Shown piece after piece: positions 1 to 5,416 of a stretch of DNA of 5,416 bases. The stretch is from positions 1-5,416 of the forward strand of contig JARFPV010000551.1 of assembly GCA_029288115.1 (NCBI GenBank), in the 5' to 3' direction. This DNA comes from Akkermansiaceae bacterium (GTDB lineage Bacteria > Verrucomicrobiota > Verrucomicrobiia > Verrucomicrobiales > Akkermansiaceae). The notes beneath the pieces were generated by a model. The model had not been told where the DNA came from and ran no database searches. It worked only from the letters and a program-made list of their open reading frames with translations. The translations under genes were made by a program, and so were the position numbers. The stretch's first letter is position 1. Each line of letters starts with the position of its first letter.

Positions 1-1
1 G

Positions 2-433
2 CAGGGCGTCGGCGTCCAGCTACCGGTTCTCTCACCAGAGGGACTGGTAGGCAAAGTCGATGCACCTTCTGCAAACACATCCACCGTGATTCTACTCACC
101 GATGAGAGTTGCCAGGTATCAGCAAAAGTTGATGGCACTCCGGAAGTAGGTATCCTCAGCGGGCAACGCGGGCTAACAGGCGACAATCCGTCGCTCAAGC
201 TTCGTTTCCTGAGTAAAGACGCCACCATCAAACCCGGCATGCTAGTCTTCACGACTGGACGCGGGGGGCTCTTTCCGCCTGACATCCTTCTTGGAAAAAT
301 CAAGTCGTTCGAACCCGGACCCTTGTATGGAGAAGCACTCGTCAAGCCTGCGGTGGACTTTGCAGCACTACACACTGTGTTTGTAAAAATCCCTGACTCC
401 CCAGAGTCATCCGCAAGCCCGACGAATCCGTGA
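2..433 (+). CDS. mreC: Rod shape-determining protein MreC, C-terminal part (5' end outside window)
   Basis: MreC is a bitopic inner-membrane protein whose periplasmic beta-rich domain links the MreB/MreD side of the elongasome to PBP2. The reading frame is open from base 2, so the gene starts upstream; the GTG at 86 is internal because the codons before it already encode conserved MreC sequence (GVGVQLPVLSPEGLVGKV). The 143 visible residues contain the family pattern VILLTDESCQVSAKV, then GILSGQRGL, then a GMLVFTTGRGGLFPPDILLGKI block matching the usual TSG-GGIFP-G--VG signature, and finally VKPAVDFAALHTVFV. A short Ser/Pro tail (PESSASPTNP) ends the protein. Full-length MreC proteins are commonly 270 to 300 residues, so roughly half is missing, including the membrane anchor and coiled coil. 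The TGA stop overlaps the GTG start of the next gene, which suggests translational coupling. mreB would be expected upstream. Confidence 0.9.
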   Translation, partial: QGVGVQLPVLSPEGLVGKVDAPSANTSTVILLTDESCQVSAKVDGTPEVGILSGQRGLTGDNPSLKLRFLSKDATIKPGMLVFTTGRGGLFPPDILLGKIKSFEPGPLYGEALVKPAVDFAALHTVFVKIPDSPESSASPTNP

Positions 434-1017
434 TCAAGTATACCATCAGTGTCATTCTCCTGACCCTTGCAGCGTGCATGGTGCAGCAGTTTCTGCCCGC
501 TATCAGCGGTTTGCATGGCGCACGTGTACTGATCCTTGCGCTAGTGTTCCTCTGTGCTGCTGTGAGCGTGGATTTTGCCACCATGCTACTCCTCGCATTT
601 CTCTGCGGTTTCCTATGGGACGCTCAAAATGCCCTCGGACCCGCAGGTGGGGACGCGGAAATCTACACAAGCCCTGTCGAGCATCTACGCTTCGGTTACA
701 GTATCATCCTCTACGCCATGATGGGTTTGCTCATGCAGGGAATCCAGCCACTTTTCAAGAAAGGCAAATGGCACATATCCTCCCTGTTAGCCGGCATCGC
801 CATCTTCCTCTATCTGTTTACCGAATATCTGCTCATCAACTTCGTCCGCGGAGATTTTGTATTCCCTCGTACCGCGTTCTACAGAATCTACCTGACGAGT
901 GCCCTGACCATGCTTTTTTCACCCCTCATCTTCTGGCTGATCTTTCAGCTTGCTTCTGCTTGCCATTACACCATCCGCTACGATGGTCTAAAAAAGGAAC
1001 CTCGCTATCTCGACTAA
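430..1017 (+). CDS. mreD: Rod shape-determining membrane protein MreD-like
   Basis: This is probably MreD, the multi-pass inner-membrane partner of MreC in the elongasome. The 195-residue product is strongly hydrophobic, with likely membrane segments near residues 5-22, 31-48, 49-64, 88-105, 117-137 and 154-177. The GFLWDAQNALGP segment at 60-71 resembles the MreD motif of a Gly-rich helix ending in Asp followed by LG. MreD is poorly conserved, so the call rests on size, topology, this motif and the position between mreC and a PBP2 gene. The start is the GTG at 430, which shares four bases with the mreC stop; no Shine-Dalgarno sequence is visible, which fits coupled translation. An alternative is the ATG at 478 (Met17), but that would remove most of the first hydrophobic helix. 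The C-terminus (KKEPRYLD) is encoded by DNA nearly repeated at the start of the next gene. Confidence 0.8.
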   Translation: MIKYTISVILLTLAACMVQQFLPAISGLHGARVLILALVFLCAAVSVDFATMLLLAFLCGFLWDAQNALGPAGGDAEIYTSPVEHLRFGYSIILYAMMGLLMQGIQPLFKKGKWHISSLLAGIAIFLYLFTEYLLINFVRGDFVFPRTAFYRIYLTSALTMLFSPLIFWLIFQLASACHYTIRYDGLKKEPRYLD

Positions 1018-1043
1018 CCACCTACTGAAATGGAACCTCGCTA
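996..1043 (+). repeat. 12-bp direct repeat across the mreD/mrdA junction
   Basis: GGAACCTCGCTA occurs exactly at 996-1007 and 1032-1043, offset by 36 bases. The first copy lies in the last codons of mreD and the second spans the third base of the mrdA start codon and codons 2 to 5. Both copies are read in the same phase relative to their own gene, giving Glu-Pro-Arg-Tyr near the end of MreD and directly after Met1 of PBP2. The bases between the copies and after the second copy are not clearly repeated. Confidence 0.7.
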
Positions 1044-3153
1044 CCGCCTCAGACTTTACCTTCTCACCGCCCTGATTCTTGTCGGGTTCGGTGCGTTGCT
1101 GTCGCGGCTATATCAATACCAGATTAAGGAGCGTTCAAAATTCCTGCGGCAGGTACCCTCGAACTACACCGTCACTATCCGTGAACCAGGCATCCGAGGT
1201 GACATTACAGACCGGAACGGGGTCATCCTCGCCAGAAATCAGCGCAACCATGAGGTGGTGTTTAATCTGGAAGAAATTCGCAACGATTACAAACGGCACC
1301 TGATTGAGACCAAGGGTAAGGACGACCCACAAGTCAAAGATTTCCGCAAACTCAAGACTCACGAAATTGTCAACATCTGGGTGCGGCCAAGGCTCGCTAT
1401 CCACGGACTGGACAACAAATACAGCGCCAACGCCCTGAACACCCACTACGTCACCCATGGTGGACTCGTTCCATTCACCTTCCGTGACAATCTGACCTAC
1501 GATCAGTTTGCCCACTTCGCCGAGCACAATCTGGAGCTGGCGGGCGTGGATATCCGGGTGAGCCCACGCCGCGAATACCTCTACGGCTCTCTCGCCTCAC
1601 ACATCCTCGGATATGTCAAACAATGGGAAAAAGGTGATATTACTGACGAGGAAAAGCTCAAGTTCAAGCACTACACCGGCGACAGCAAAGGCATCGCAGG
1701 CGTGGAAGCTACGATGAACAGCCACCTGACTGGTTCAGAGGGAATCAAAACCATTCTCAAAAACGAAAAGGGTAAGGTGATCAGCATGGTTGACTACATT
1801 AAACCTGACGTTGGCTCGCGTGTGGAACTCACCATCGATTCACGAGTTCAATGTTTGGTCGAAAACACACTGCGCCGTGTGGGTCGTGCCGCAGCCGTAG
1901 TGTTAGACCCGAATACTGGTGAAGTTCTCGCTATGGCATCGGTGCCGGACTTCACTCCGAGCTATTTTGTCCCGAGCATCGATCCAGACGCGTGGAAGAA
2001 CTACAACTCGAACCGAGCTCACCCACTGGTGAACAAGGCGATCAATAACTTTACTCCTGGCTCGACCTTCAAACTACCCACTGCAATTGCCGCCGCCATA
2101 CACGGCCACGCCTATGACCACGAAGGTTGCTCTGGATATGTCGCATACGGGAAAATTAAGATTCGCTGCTGGAAACGTAGTGGACACGGAAGTCTCGGCC
2201 TCCAAGAATCAATTCAACGGTCGTGTAACTGCTATTTCATGAAGATTGCCAACGAGATCGGCAGCAAGAAGATGTTGAGCTCGTTCCAGCTTCTCGGTCT
2301 GGGACGTAAGACCGGTATTGAATTACCATCCGAAGCTCCTGGCTTTATTCCAGGAAACCGTTTTTGGCGCCAGCAGCTACGCCCAGGAGAGTCGGTCACA
2401 CCTTCAATCACCGGCATGATGTCGATCGGACAATCCGACTCCGCGGCAAGCCCTCTTCAAATGGCAGCACTGGTGGGCGCGATTGCCAACCGAGGACAGT
2501 ATTACAAACCACGCGTCGTCAAACGCGTCATTCATCCGCACCAAGGGATTGTCGTGCAAAACCGGCCGAATCTGAAGGTAAACTTGTTGCAAGAAGGTCT
2601 GAAGCCAGATCATATCGAGCGTATTCGCAAGGGCATGTTCCTTGCAGCCAACGAACTTGGCGGAACCGCTCGCCGCGCTGCTGTAAAAGATCGGGGCGTG
2701 TGCGCCAAGACAGGAACCGCACAGACCACCGACATGGGAATCAAGTCGAACGATGCCTGGACGGTAGCTTTTGCTCCCTATGACCGCCCCCGATACGTTG
2801 TTGTCGTCGCAGTAAAACGTGGCAGCTCAGGTGGTGCCGTAGCAGGCCCCCTTGTTCACCTCATCATGCGTGGATTGTTTGCCCGTGACGAAGGGCTGAA
2901 ACTCCCACTCGCCAAGATGAAGGAATACAATGGTGATTTTATTGTGCGCGACAGAGTGGAACTCCCCGATCAAGGCAGCTTACTTGACATCGCATTTGAA
3001 GACAGTGGAGAAACCGGCAACGAGATCGAAAATGTCATCACCGCTCCCGCTGTCCCTGAAATGATCAGACCTCGCTTACCCAAACCAACTATCCGACAGG
3101 AGGCCGACGCAGAAGGCTCCACTGCCCCCAAGGCCATCATCATTGAAGAATAA
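1030..3153 (+). CDS. mrdA: Penicillin-binding protein 2, class B peptidoglycan transpeptidase
   Basis: This is the elongasome DD-transpeptidase that cross-links lateral-wall peptidoglycan in the periplasm. An N-terminal membrane anchor spans about residues 9-28. The pedestal domain follows, with RGDITDRNG at 56-64, REYLYGSLASHILGYV at 181-196 and GIAGVEATMN at 221-230. The transpeptidase domain holds all three penicilloyl-serine motifs: STFK with nucleophile Ser345 and Lys348, SCN at 398-400, and KTGT at 560-563. No transglycosylase domain is present, so it is class B. PBP2 is preferred over the divisome PBP3 (FtsI) because it follows mreC and mreD. Cys367, Cys380, His386 and Cys399 form a possible metal site. 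At 707 residues it is longer than E. coli PBP2 (633); the excess includes a tail from about 620 to 707, rich in acidic residues and Pro, ending in IIIEE. The ATG lies 12 bases after the mreD stop, without a Shine-Dalgarno sequence. rodA does not follow. Confidence 0.95.
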   Translation: MEPRYRLRLYLLTALILVGFGALLSRLYQYQIKERSKFLRQVPSNYTVTIREPGIRGDITDRNGVILARNQRNHEVVFNLEEIRNDYKRHLIETKGKDDPQVKDFRKLKTHEIVNIWVRPRLAIHGLDNKYSANALNTHYVTHGGLVPFTFRDNLTYDQFAHFAEHNLELAGVDIRVSPRREYLYGSLASHILGYVKQWEKGDITDEEKLKFKHYTGDSKGIAGVEATMNSHLTGSEGIKTILKNEKGKVISMVDYIKPDVGSRVELTIDSRVQCLVENTLRRVGRAAAVVLDPNTGEVLAMASVPDFTPSYFVPSIDPDAWKNYNSNRAHPLVNKAINNFTPGSTFKLPTAIAAAIHGHAYDHEGCSGYVAYGKIKIRCWKRSGHGSLGLQESIQRSCNCYFMKIANEIGSKKMLSSFQLLGLGRKTGIELPSEAPGFIPGNRFWRQQLRPGESVTPSITGMMSIGQSDSAASPLQMAALVGAIANRGQYYKPRVVKRVIHPHQGIVVQNRPNLKVNLLQEGLKPDHIERIRKGMFLAANELGGTARRAAVKDRGVCAKTGTAQTTDMGIKSNDAWTVAFAPYDRPRYVVVVAVKRGSSGGAVAGPLVHLIMRGLFARDEGLKLPLAKMKEYNGDFIVRDRVELPDQGSLLDIAFEDSGETGNEIENVITAPAVPEMIRPRLPKPTIRQEADAEGSTAPKAIIIEE

Positions 3154-3205
3154 ACACCCCTTTCCCCTAACTACTCTCTACAATCTACTAACTACTTAAC
3201 AAAAT
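3149..3205 (+). promoter_or_regulatory. G-free, C-rich leader before rng
   Basis: From base 3149 to 3205 there is no G on the coding strand: 57 bases, 19 of them C. The tract covers the mrdA stop, the whole 50-base spacer and the first two bases of the rng ATG. It contains a 9-base direct repeat, CTAACTACT, at 3167-3175 and 3188-3196. There is no Shine-Dalgarno sequence and, without G, only A-U pairs could form within it. It could be an unstructured ribosome-loading leader or a Rho-utilisation-like C>G region; sequence alone does not decide between them. Confidence 0.4.
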
Positions 3206-4793
3206 GATTAAACGTATTAAAAAAGCACTCGGCATGGCAAGCCCCACGCCGATGGAAGGCACCTCACTTGTCATCAATTCAGAAAAACTCGAACGCCGCG
3301 TCGCCCTCATCGAGGATGGCTCTCTGGAGGAGTATAACCTCGAACGTGAAGGCGATCTCAACATCGTCGGCGGTATTTTCAAGGGCACCGTCAAGAACAT
3401 CGAACCTGGCCTGAAAGCCATGTTTGTCGACATCGGCCTGGATAAGAACGCATTTCTGCACTTCTGGGATGCCATTCCTGCAGCACTCGATAACGGGCTC
3501 GAGGAAATCCAGCGCGAAGGCCAGAAAAAGAAGAAAAAACAAAAGCGCATCACCTCCAAAGACATCCCTAACATTTACCCTCAGGGTTCTGAAATCATGA
3601 TTCAGGTTTCCAAGGGACCTATCGGAAACAAGGGGCCTCGCGTCACGACGAATATCTCCATGGCAGGCCGTTACCTCGTGCTGATGCCATATTCTGACCA
3701 ATTCGGCATTTCCCGCAAGGTTGATGACCCGAAGGAACGCCAACGCCTACGTCGTATCATGCAGAAACTCCAGGTTCCTGAAGGTATGGGCATCATCATG
3801 CGAACAGTCGCAACCGGTCAACGTGCACGCCATTTTGTGCGCGATCTCGCCATGCTGTTAGAACAGTGGTATGCAGTTGAAGACAAACGCGATAATGAAA
3901 AAGCACCCGTTTGCTGCTTCCGCGAACCCGATCTCATCGAGCGTAGTGTGCGTAGTTTCCTTACCGATAACGTCGGCCAAGTCATCTGCGACAATGAGGA
4001 CACCACGAATGAGATGCGCGACATTGCGGGACGCATATCCCGCAGGGCCAAGCGCCGTATTCACTACCTTCCGTCCCGACAATCTATCTTTGAAAAACTC
4101 AATCTGCAGAAGCAGATTGATGAGGCATTCTCACGTCAGGTATGGCTCAAGTGTGGCGGCTACCTCGTGATTGACGAGACCGAGGCCATGATTACCGTGG
4201 ACGTGAATACTGGCCGCAACAAGGGCTCCAAGGACGTCGATAAGATGCTCCTGGAAACGAACGTTGAAGCAGCCCAGGAAGTCGCACGCCAGCTACGGCT
4301 GCGTAACATCGGCGGACTCGTCGTGGTGGACTTCATCGACATGCGCCATCGCCGCGACCAACAGGCAGTATACCGTGCCATGAAAGAGCGACTGAAGCGC
4401 GACAAAGCAAAGACTCAGGTACTTCAGATCTCATCCATCGGATTGATGGAAATGACCCGTCAACGGCTCAACGAGTCGCTACGAGACAGCCTGTTAGAAC
4501 CCTGTCCTTACTGTCAAGGGCGTGGCCGTGTTAAGACTCCCATGACCATGAGTGTGGAAGTCCAACGCTCTCTCAACACTGTGATCCAACGCGGCGAGGG
4601 CAATCTCGGCGACCTCATCATTGTAGTCAACACCGAGGTCCTCAACCGCTTCAAGAACGAGGACTCGAACCTATTTATTGAGCTCGAACGCACGCACAGC
4701 GGTCGCCTCACCTTCCGTACCGATCCCGCACTGAACCGCGAGCGTTTCGCCATTATTGAAGCGGCCACCGACAAAACACTTCACCAAGCGTAG
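3204..4793 (+). CDS. rng: Ribonuclease E/G family endoribonuclease (RNase G size)
   Basis: This is a cytoplasmic, Mg-dependent endoribonuclease that cuts single-stranded AU-rich RNA; family roles are rRNA 5'-end maturation and mRNA decay. An S1-like RNA-binding domain lies at about 50-150 (GGIFKGTVKNIEPGLKAMFV, then GPRVTTNISM). MRT at 199-201 matches the Arg-Thr of the 5'-monophosphate sensor. The DNase I-like catalytic core has Asp333 (TVDVNTGR) and Asp376 (VVVDFIDM), 43 residues apart as in E. coli RNase E (D303/D346). The zinc-link is CPYC, Cys434/Cys437, 58 residues after the second Asp as in E. coli. The protein is 529 residues, near RNase G (489) and without the long RNase E degradosome scaffold. 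Extra sequence includes about 20 N-terminal residues and a Lys-rich insert (QKKKKKQKR, 107-115) in the S1 region. The ATG at 3204 follows a G-free leader with no Shine-Dalgarno sequence. rng beside mre genes is also seen in E. coli. Confidence 0.95.
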   Translation: MIKRIKKALGMASPTPMEGTSLVINSEKLERRVALIEDGSLEEYNLEREGDLNIVGGIFKGTVKNIEPGLKAMFVDIGLDKNAFLHFWDAIPAALDNGLEEIQREGQKKKKKQKRITSKDIPNIYPQGSEIMIQVSKGPIGNKGPRVTTNISMAGRYLVLMPYSDQFGISRKVDDPKERQRLRRIMQKLQVPEGMGIIMRTVATGQRARHFVRDLAMLLEQWYAVEDKRDNEKAPVCCFREPDLIERSVRSFLTDNVGQVICDNEDTTNEMRDIAGRISRRAKRRIHYLPSRQSIFEKLNLQKQIDEAFSRQVWLKCGGYLVIDETEAMITVDVNTGRNKGSKDVDKMLLETNVEAAQEVARQLRLRNIGGLVVVDFIDMRHRRDQQAVYRAMKERLKRDKAKTQVLQISSIGLMEMTRQRLNESLRDSLLEPCPYCQGRGRVKTPMTMSVEVQRSLNTVIQRGEGNLGDLIIVVNTEVLNRFKNEDSNLFIELERTHSGRLTFRTDPALNRERFAIIEAATDKTLHQA

Positions 4794-4840
4794 CTTGCAT
4801 TGAAATTCTAAGATTCAAAAACCAAATTCCAATAACTGAC

Positions 4841-5191
4841 TTGCCAGACAGCAAAACCATCGAGATCGACGAGATTGTCACTGCGGAAAAATCCGCAGGA
4901 GAGGATGCGTCATCGTCTAGCGGAAACAAACGCGGCGGAAAGGCTTCCGACTCTACAATCCCGCCTTTCCAATCAGAGAACCCCTTTGCCGATTTCGAAA
5001 AGTCTCTCCCCTGGAAAGCCCGCTGGACGCTACGTTTGACTCGCTGGTTCATGCTACTGCGCAGCAAACCCTGGGGTAAACTGGTCATCGTACCCGCTAT
5101 CATCCTCGGTATCTTGCTTGCGATACCCGTCGGCCTGGTTTTATTCTGTTTCCTAATCATCCGTGCGTTCATTAGGTCGTTCAGATCTTGA
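4841..5191 (+). CDS. Small single-pass membrane protein of unknown function
   Basis: I do not recognise this 116-residue protein. Its N-terminal half is hydrophilic, with acidic residues early (IEIDEI, 7-12) and a Ser/Gly/Lys stretch at 24-38, so it is probably disordered. Residues 57-80 are rich in Trp, Arg and Lys (PWKARWTLRLTRWF, then SKPWGK), which suggests a basic amphipathic segment at the membrane surface. One strong hydrophobic helix spans about 81-107 and a short basic tail ends the protein (RAFIRSFRS). There is no signal peptide. With positive charge on both sides of the helix the orientation is uncertain. No in-frame ATG or GTG lies before Met71, so the start is taken as TTG at 4841, without a Shine-Dalgarno sequence. 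Codon use, with many C-ending codons such as ATC, TTC and AAC, resembles the upstream genes and supports this strand. It begins 47 bases after rng and may share its transcript. Confidence 0.6.
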   Translation: MPDSKTIEIDEIVTAEKSAGEDASSSSGNKRGGKASDSTIPPFQSENPFADFEKSLPWKARWTLRLTRWFMLLRSKPWGKLVIVPAIILGILLAIPVGLVLFCFLIIRAFIRSFRS

Positions 5192-5352
5192 AGACCATCT
5201 CTCAAACCGCTTCTGAGCAGCATGAGACTGCCCATTGTTTTTATTGAGAAAATTGCTACGTAACTGCGTATAAGTGAACCGTTGCCTCCTCTTACTTCTT
5301 GACTTGAAGCCATGATGATGGACGCTTGGGGAAGCAGTCACACACGTTGCCC
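5192..5352 (+). other. Non-coding gap between membrane protein and lipoprotein genes
   Basis: This 161-base gap is the longest in the window without a coding region. I see no tRNA or clear factor-independent terminator. It holds one possible promoter (5244-5274) and, near its end, three consecutive ATG codons (5312-5320) in a frame different from the lipoprotein gene. Confidence 0.6.
5244..5274 (+). promoter_or_regulatory. Possible sigma-70-type promoter for the lipoprotein gene
   Basis: TTGAGA at 5244-5249 and TATAAG at 5269-5274 resemble the -35 and -10 hexamers, with a 19-base spacer, slightly longer than the 17-base optimum. A TG dinucleotide sits at 5265-5266, one base too far upstream for a standard extended -10. 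Transcription from here would give a leader of roughly 70 bases before the ATG at 5353. The position in the first real gap of the block supports the idea, but the match is modest. Confidence 0.3.
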
Positions 5353-5416
5353 ATGCGCCACTCTCTTTTTCTCATAGCAATTTCCATTTTACCACTCGTT
5401 TCCTGTGCTCAAGCAC
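5353..5416 (+). CDS. Probable lipoprotein, N-terminal fragment (3' end outside window)
   Basis: Only the first 21 codons are visible, encoding MRHSLFLIAISILPLVSCAQA. This is a typical type II (lipoprotein) signal peptide: a basic n-region (Arg2, His3), a hydrophobic core at about 5-15, and a lipobox LVSC with Cys18 as the probable lipidated residue. The mature protein would be exported by Sec, lipidated by Lgt and cut by LspA before Cys18. The ATG at 5353 is chosen because it gives a signal peptide of standard length; in-frame TTG codons at 5326 and 5347 are possible but less likely. No Shine-Dalgarno sequence is at the usual distance; GGGGAAG at 5328-5334 is 18 bases away. The function of the mature protein cannot be judged. 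It may be a separate transcription unit. Confidence 0.7.
   Translation, partial: MRHSLFLIAISILPLVSCAQA

Noticed and set aside
86..433. Treating GTG at 86 as the start of a 115-residue gene
   Set aside because: The same frame is open to the window edge and already encodes conserved MreC sequence upstream of this codon.
474..1028. A 184-codon + strand frame overlapping mreD
   Set aside because: It is rich in Arg, His, Pro and Cys, as expected for an out-of-frame reading, while the mreD frame gives a clean multi-pass membrane protein.
3534..3540. AAAAAAC, a classic -1 frameshift heptamer, inside rng
   Set aside because: The codon phase is AAA AAA C, not A AAA AAC, and the zero frame continues through conserved RNase G sequence to the expected end.
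4785..4797. Small hairpin CAAGC-GTA-GCTTG over the rng stop codon
   Set aside because: Only five pairs with a three-base loop and no T tract; likely chance.
5217..5242. Possible terminator: GCAG/CTGC stem followed by a T-rich stretch
   Set aside because: The stem has only four pairs and the T tract starts six bases after it, which is too weak for a factor-independent terminator.
4753..5313. A 186-codon open frame on the minus strand across the end of rng and the small membrane protein gene
   Set aside because: It overlaps the certain rng 3' end, its product has no domain-like pattern, and codon use with a coherent membrane topology favours the + strand frame at 4841-5191.
5299..5327. TTGACT as a -35 box near the lipoprotein gene
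   Set aside because: At 17 bases spacing the -10 position reads ACGCTT, which does not resemble a -10 hexamer; the 5244-5274 pair is better.

Overview
The window is a compact block of genes, all on the + strand, from what looks like a Gram-negative, rod-forming bacterium. It covers the distal part of a cell-shape (elongasome) operon joined to an RNase E/G gene. Protein style, moderate GC, the order mreC-mreD-PBP2-rng, and start codons without Shine-Dalgarno sequences all fit a member of the Verrucomicrobiota. That placement is a judgement from sequence feel and was not checked by a database search.

Layout: the window opens inside mreC (C-terminal 143 codons). mreD follows with a 4-base stop/start overlap. 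A 12-base gap then leads to a 707-residue class B penicillin-binding protein of the PBP2 (mrdA) type. After a 50-base spacer that lacks G completely comes a 529-residue RNase E/G-family endoribonuclease (rng) with all catalytic and zinc-link residues in place. A 116-residue single-pass membrane protein of unknown function follows, probably starting at TTG. A 161-base non-coding gap with a possible promoter then leads to the first 21 codons of a probable lipoprotein, cut by the window edge.

How the genes work together: MreC and MreD are membrane and periplasmic parts of the MreB-directed elongation machine, and PBP2 is its transpeptidase, cross-linking lateral-wall peptidoglycan. rng next to mre genes is a familiar arrangement in proteobacteria and suggests shared transcription, not a direct role in wall synthesis. 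rodA, the usual neighbour of mrdA, is not in this window.

No exotic undescribed system is evident. The most interesting signals are small: the G-free leader before rng, a 12-base repeat across the mreD/mrdA junction that encodes Glu-Pro-Arg-Tyr in both proteins, similar 16-base sequences directly before two ATG starts, a Cys/Cys/His/Cys cluster in PBP2 at the place of a metal site described in Acinetobacter PBP2, and the unrecognised membrane protein after rng.
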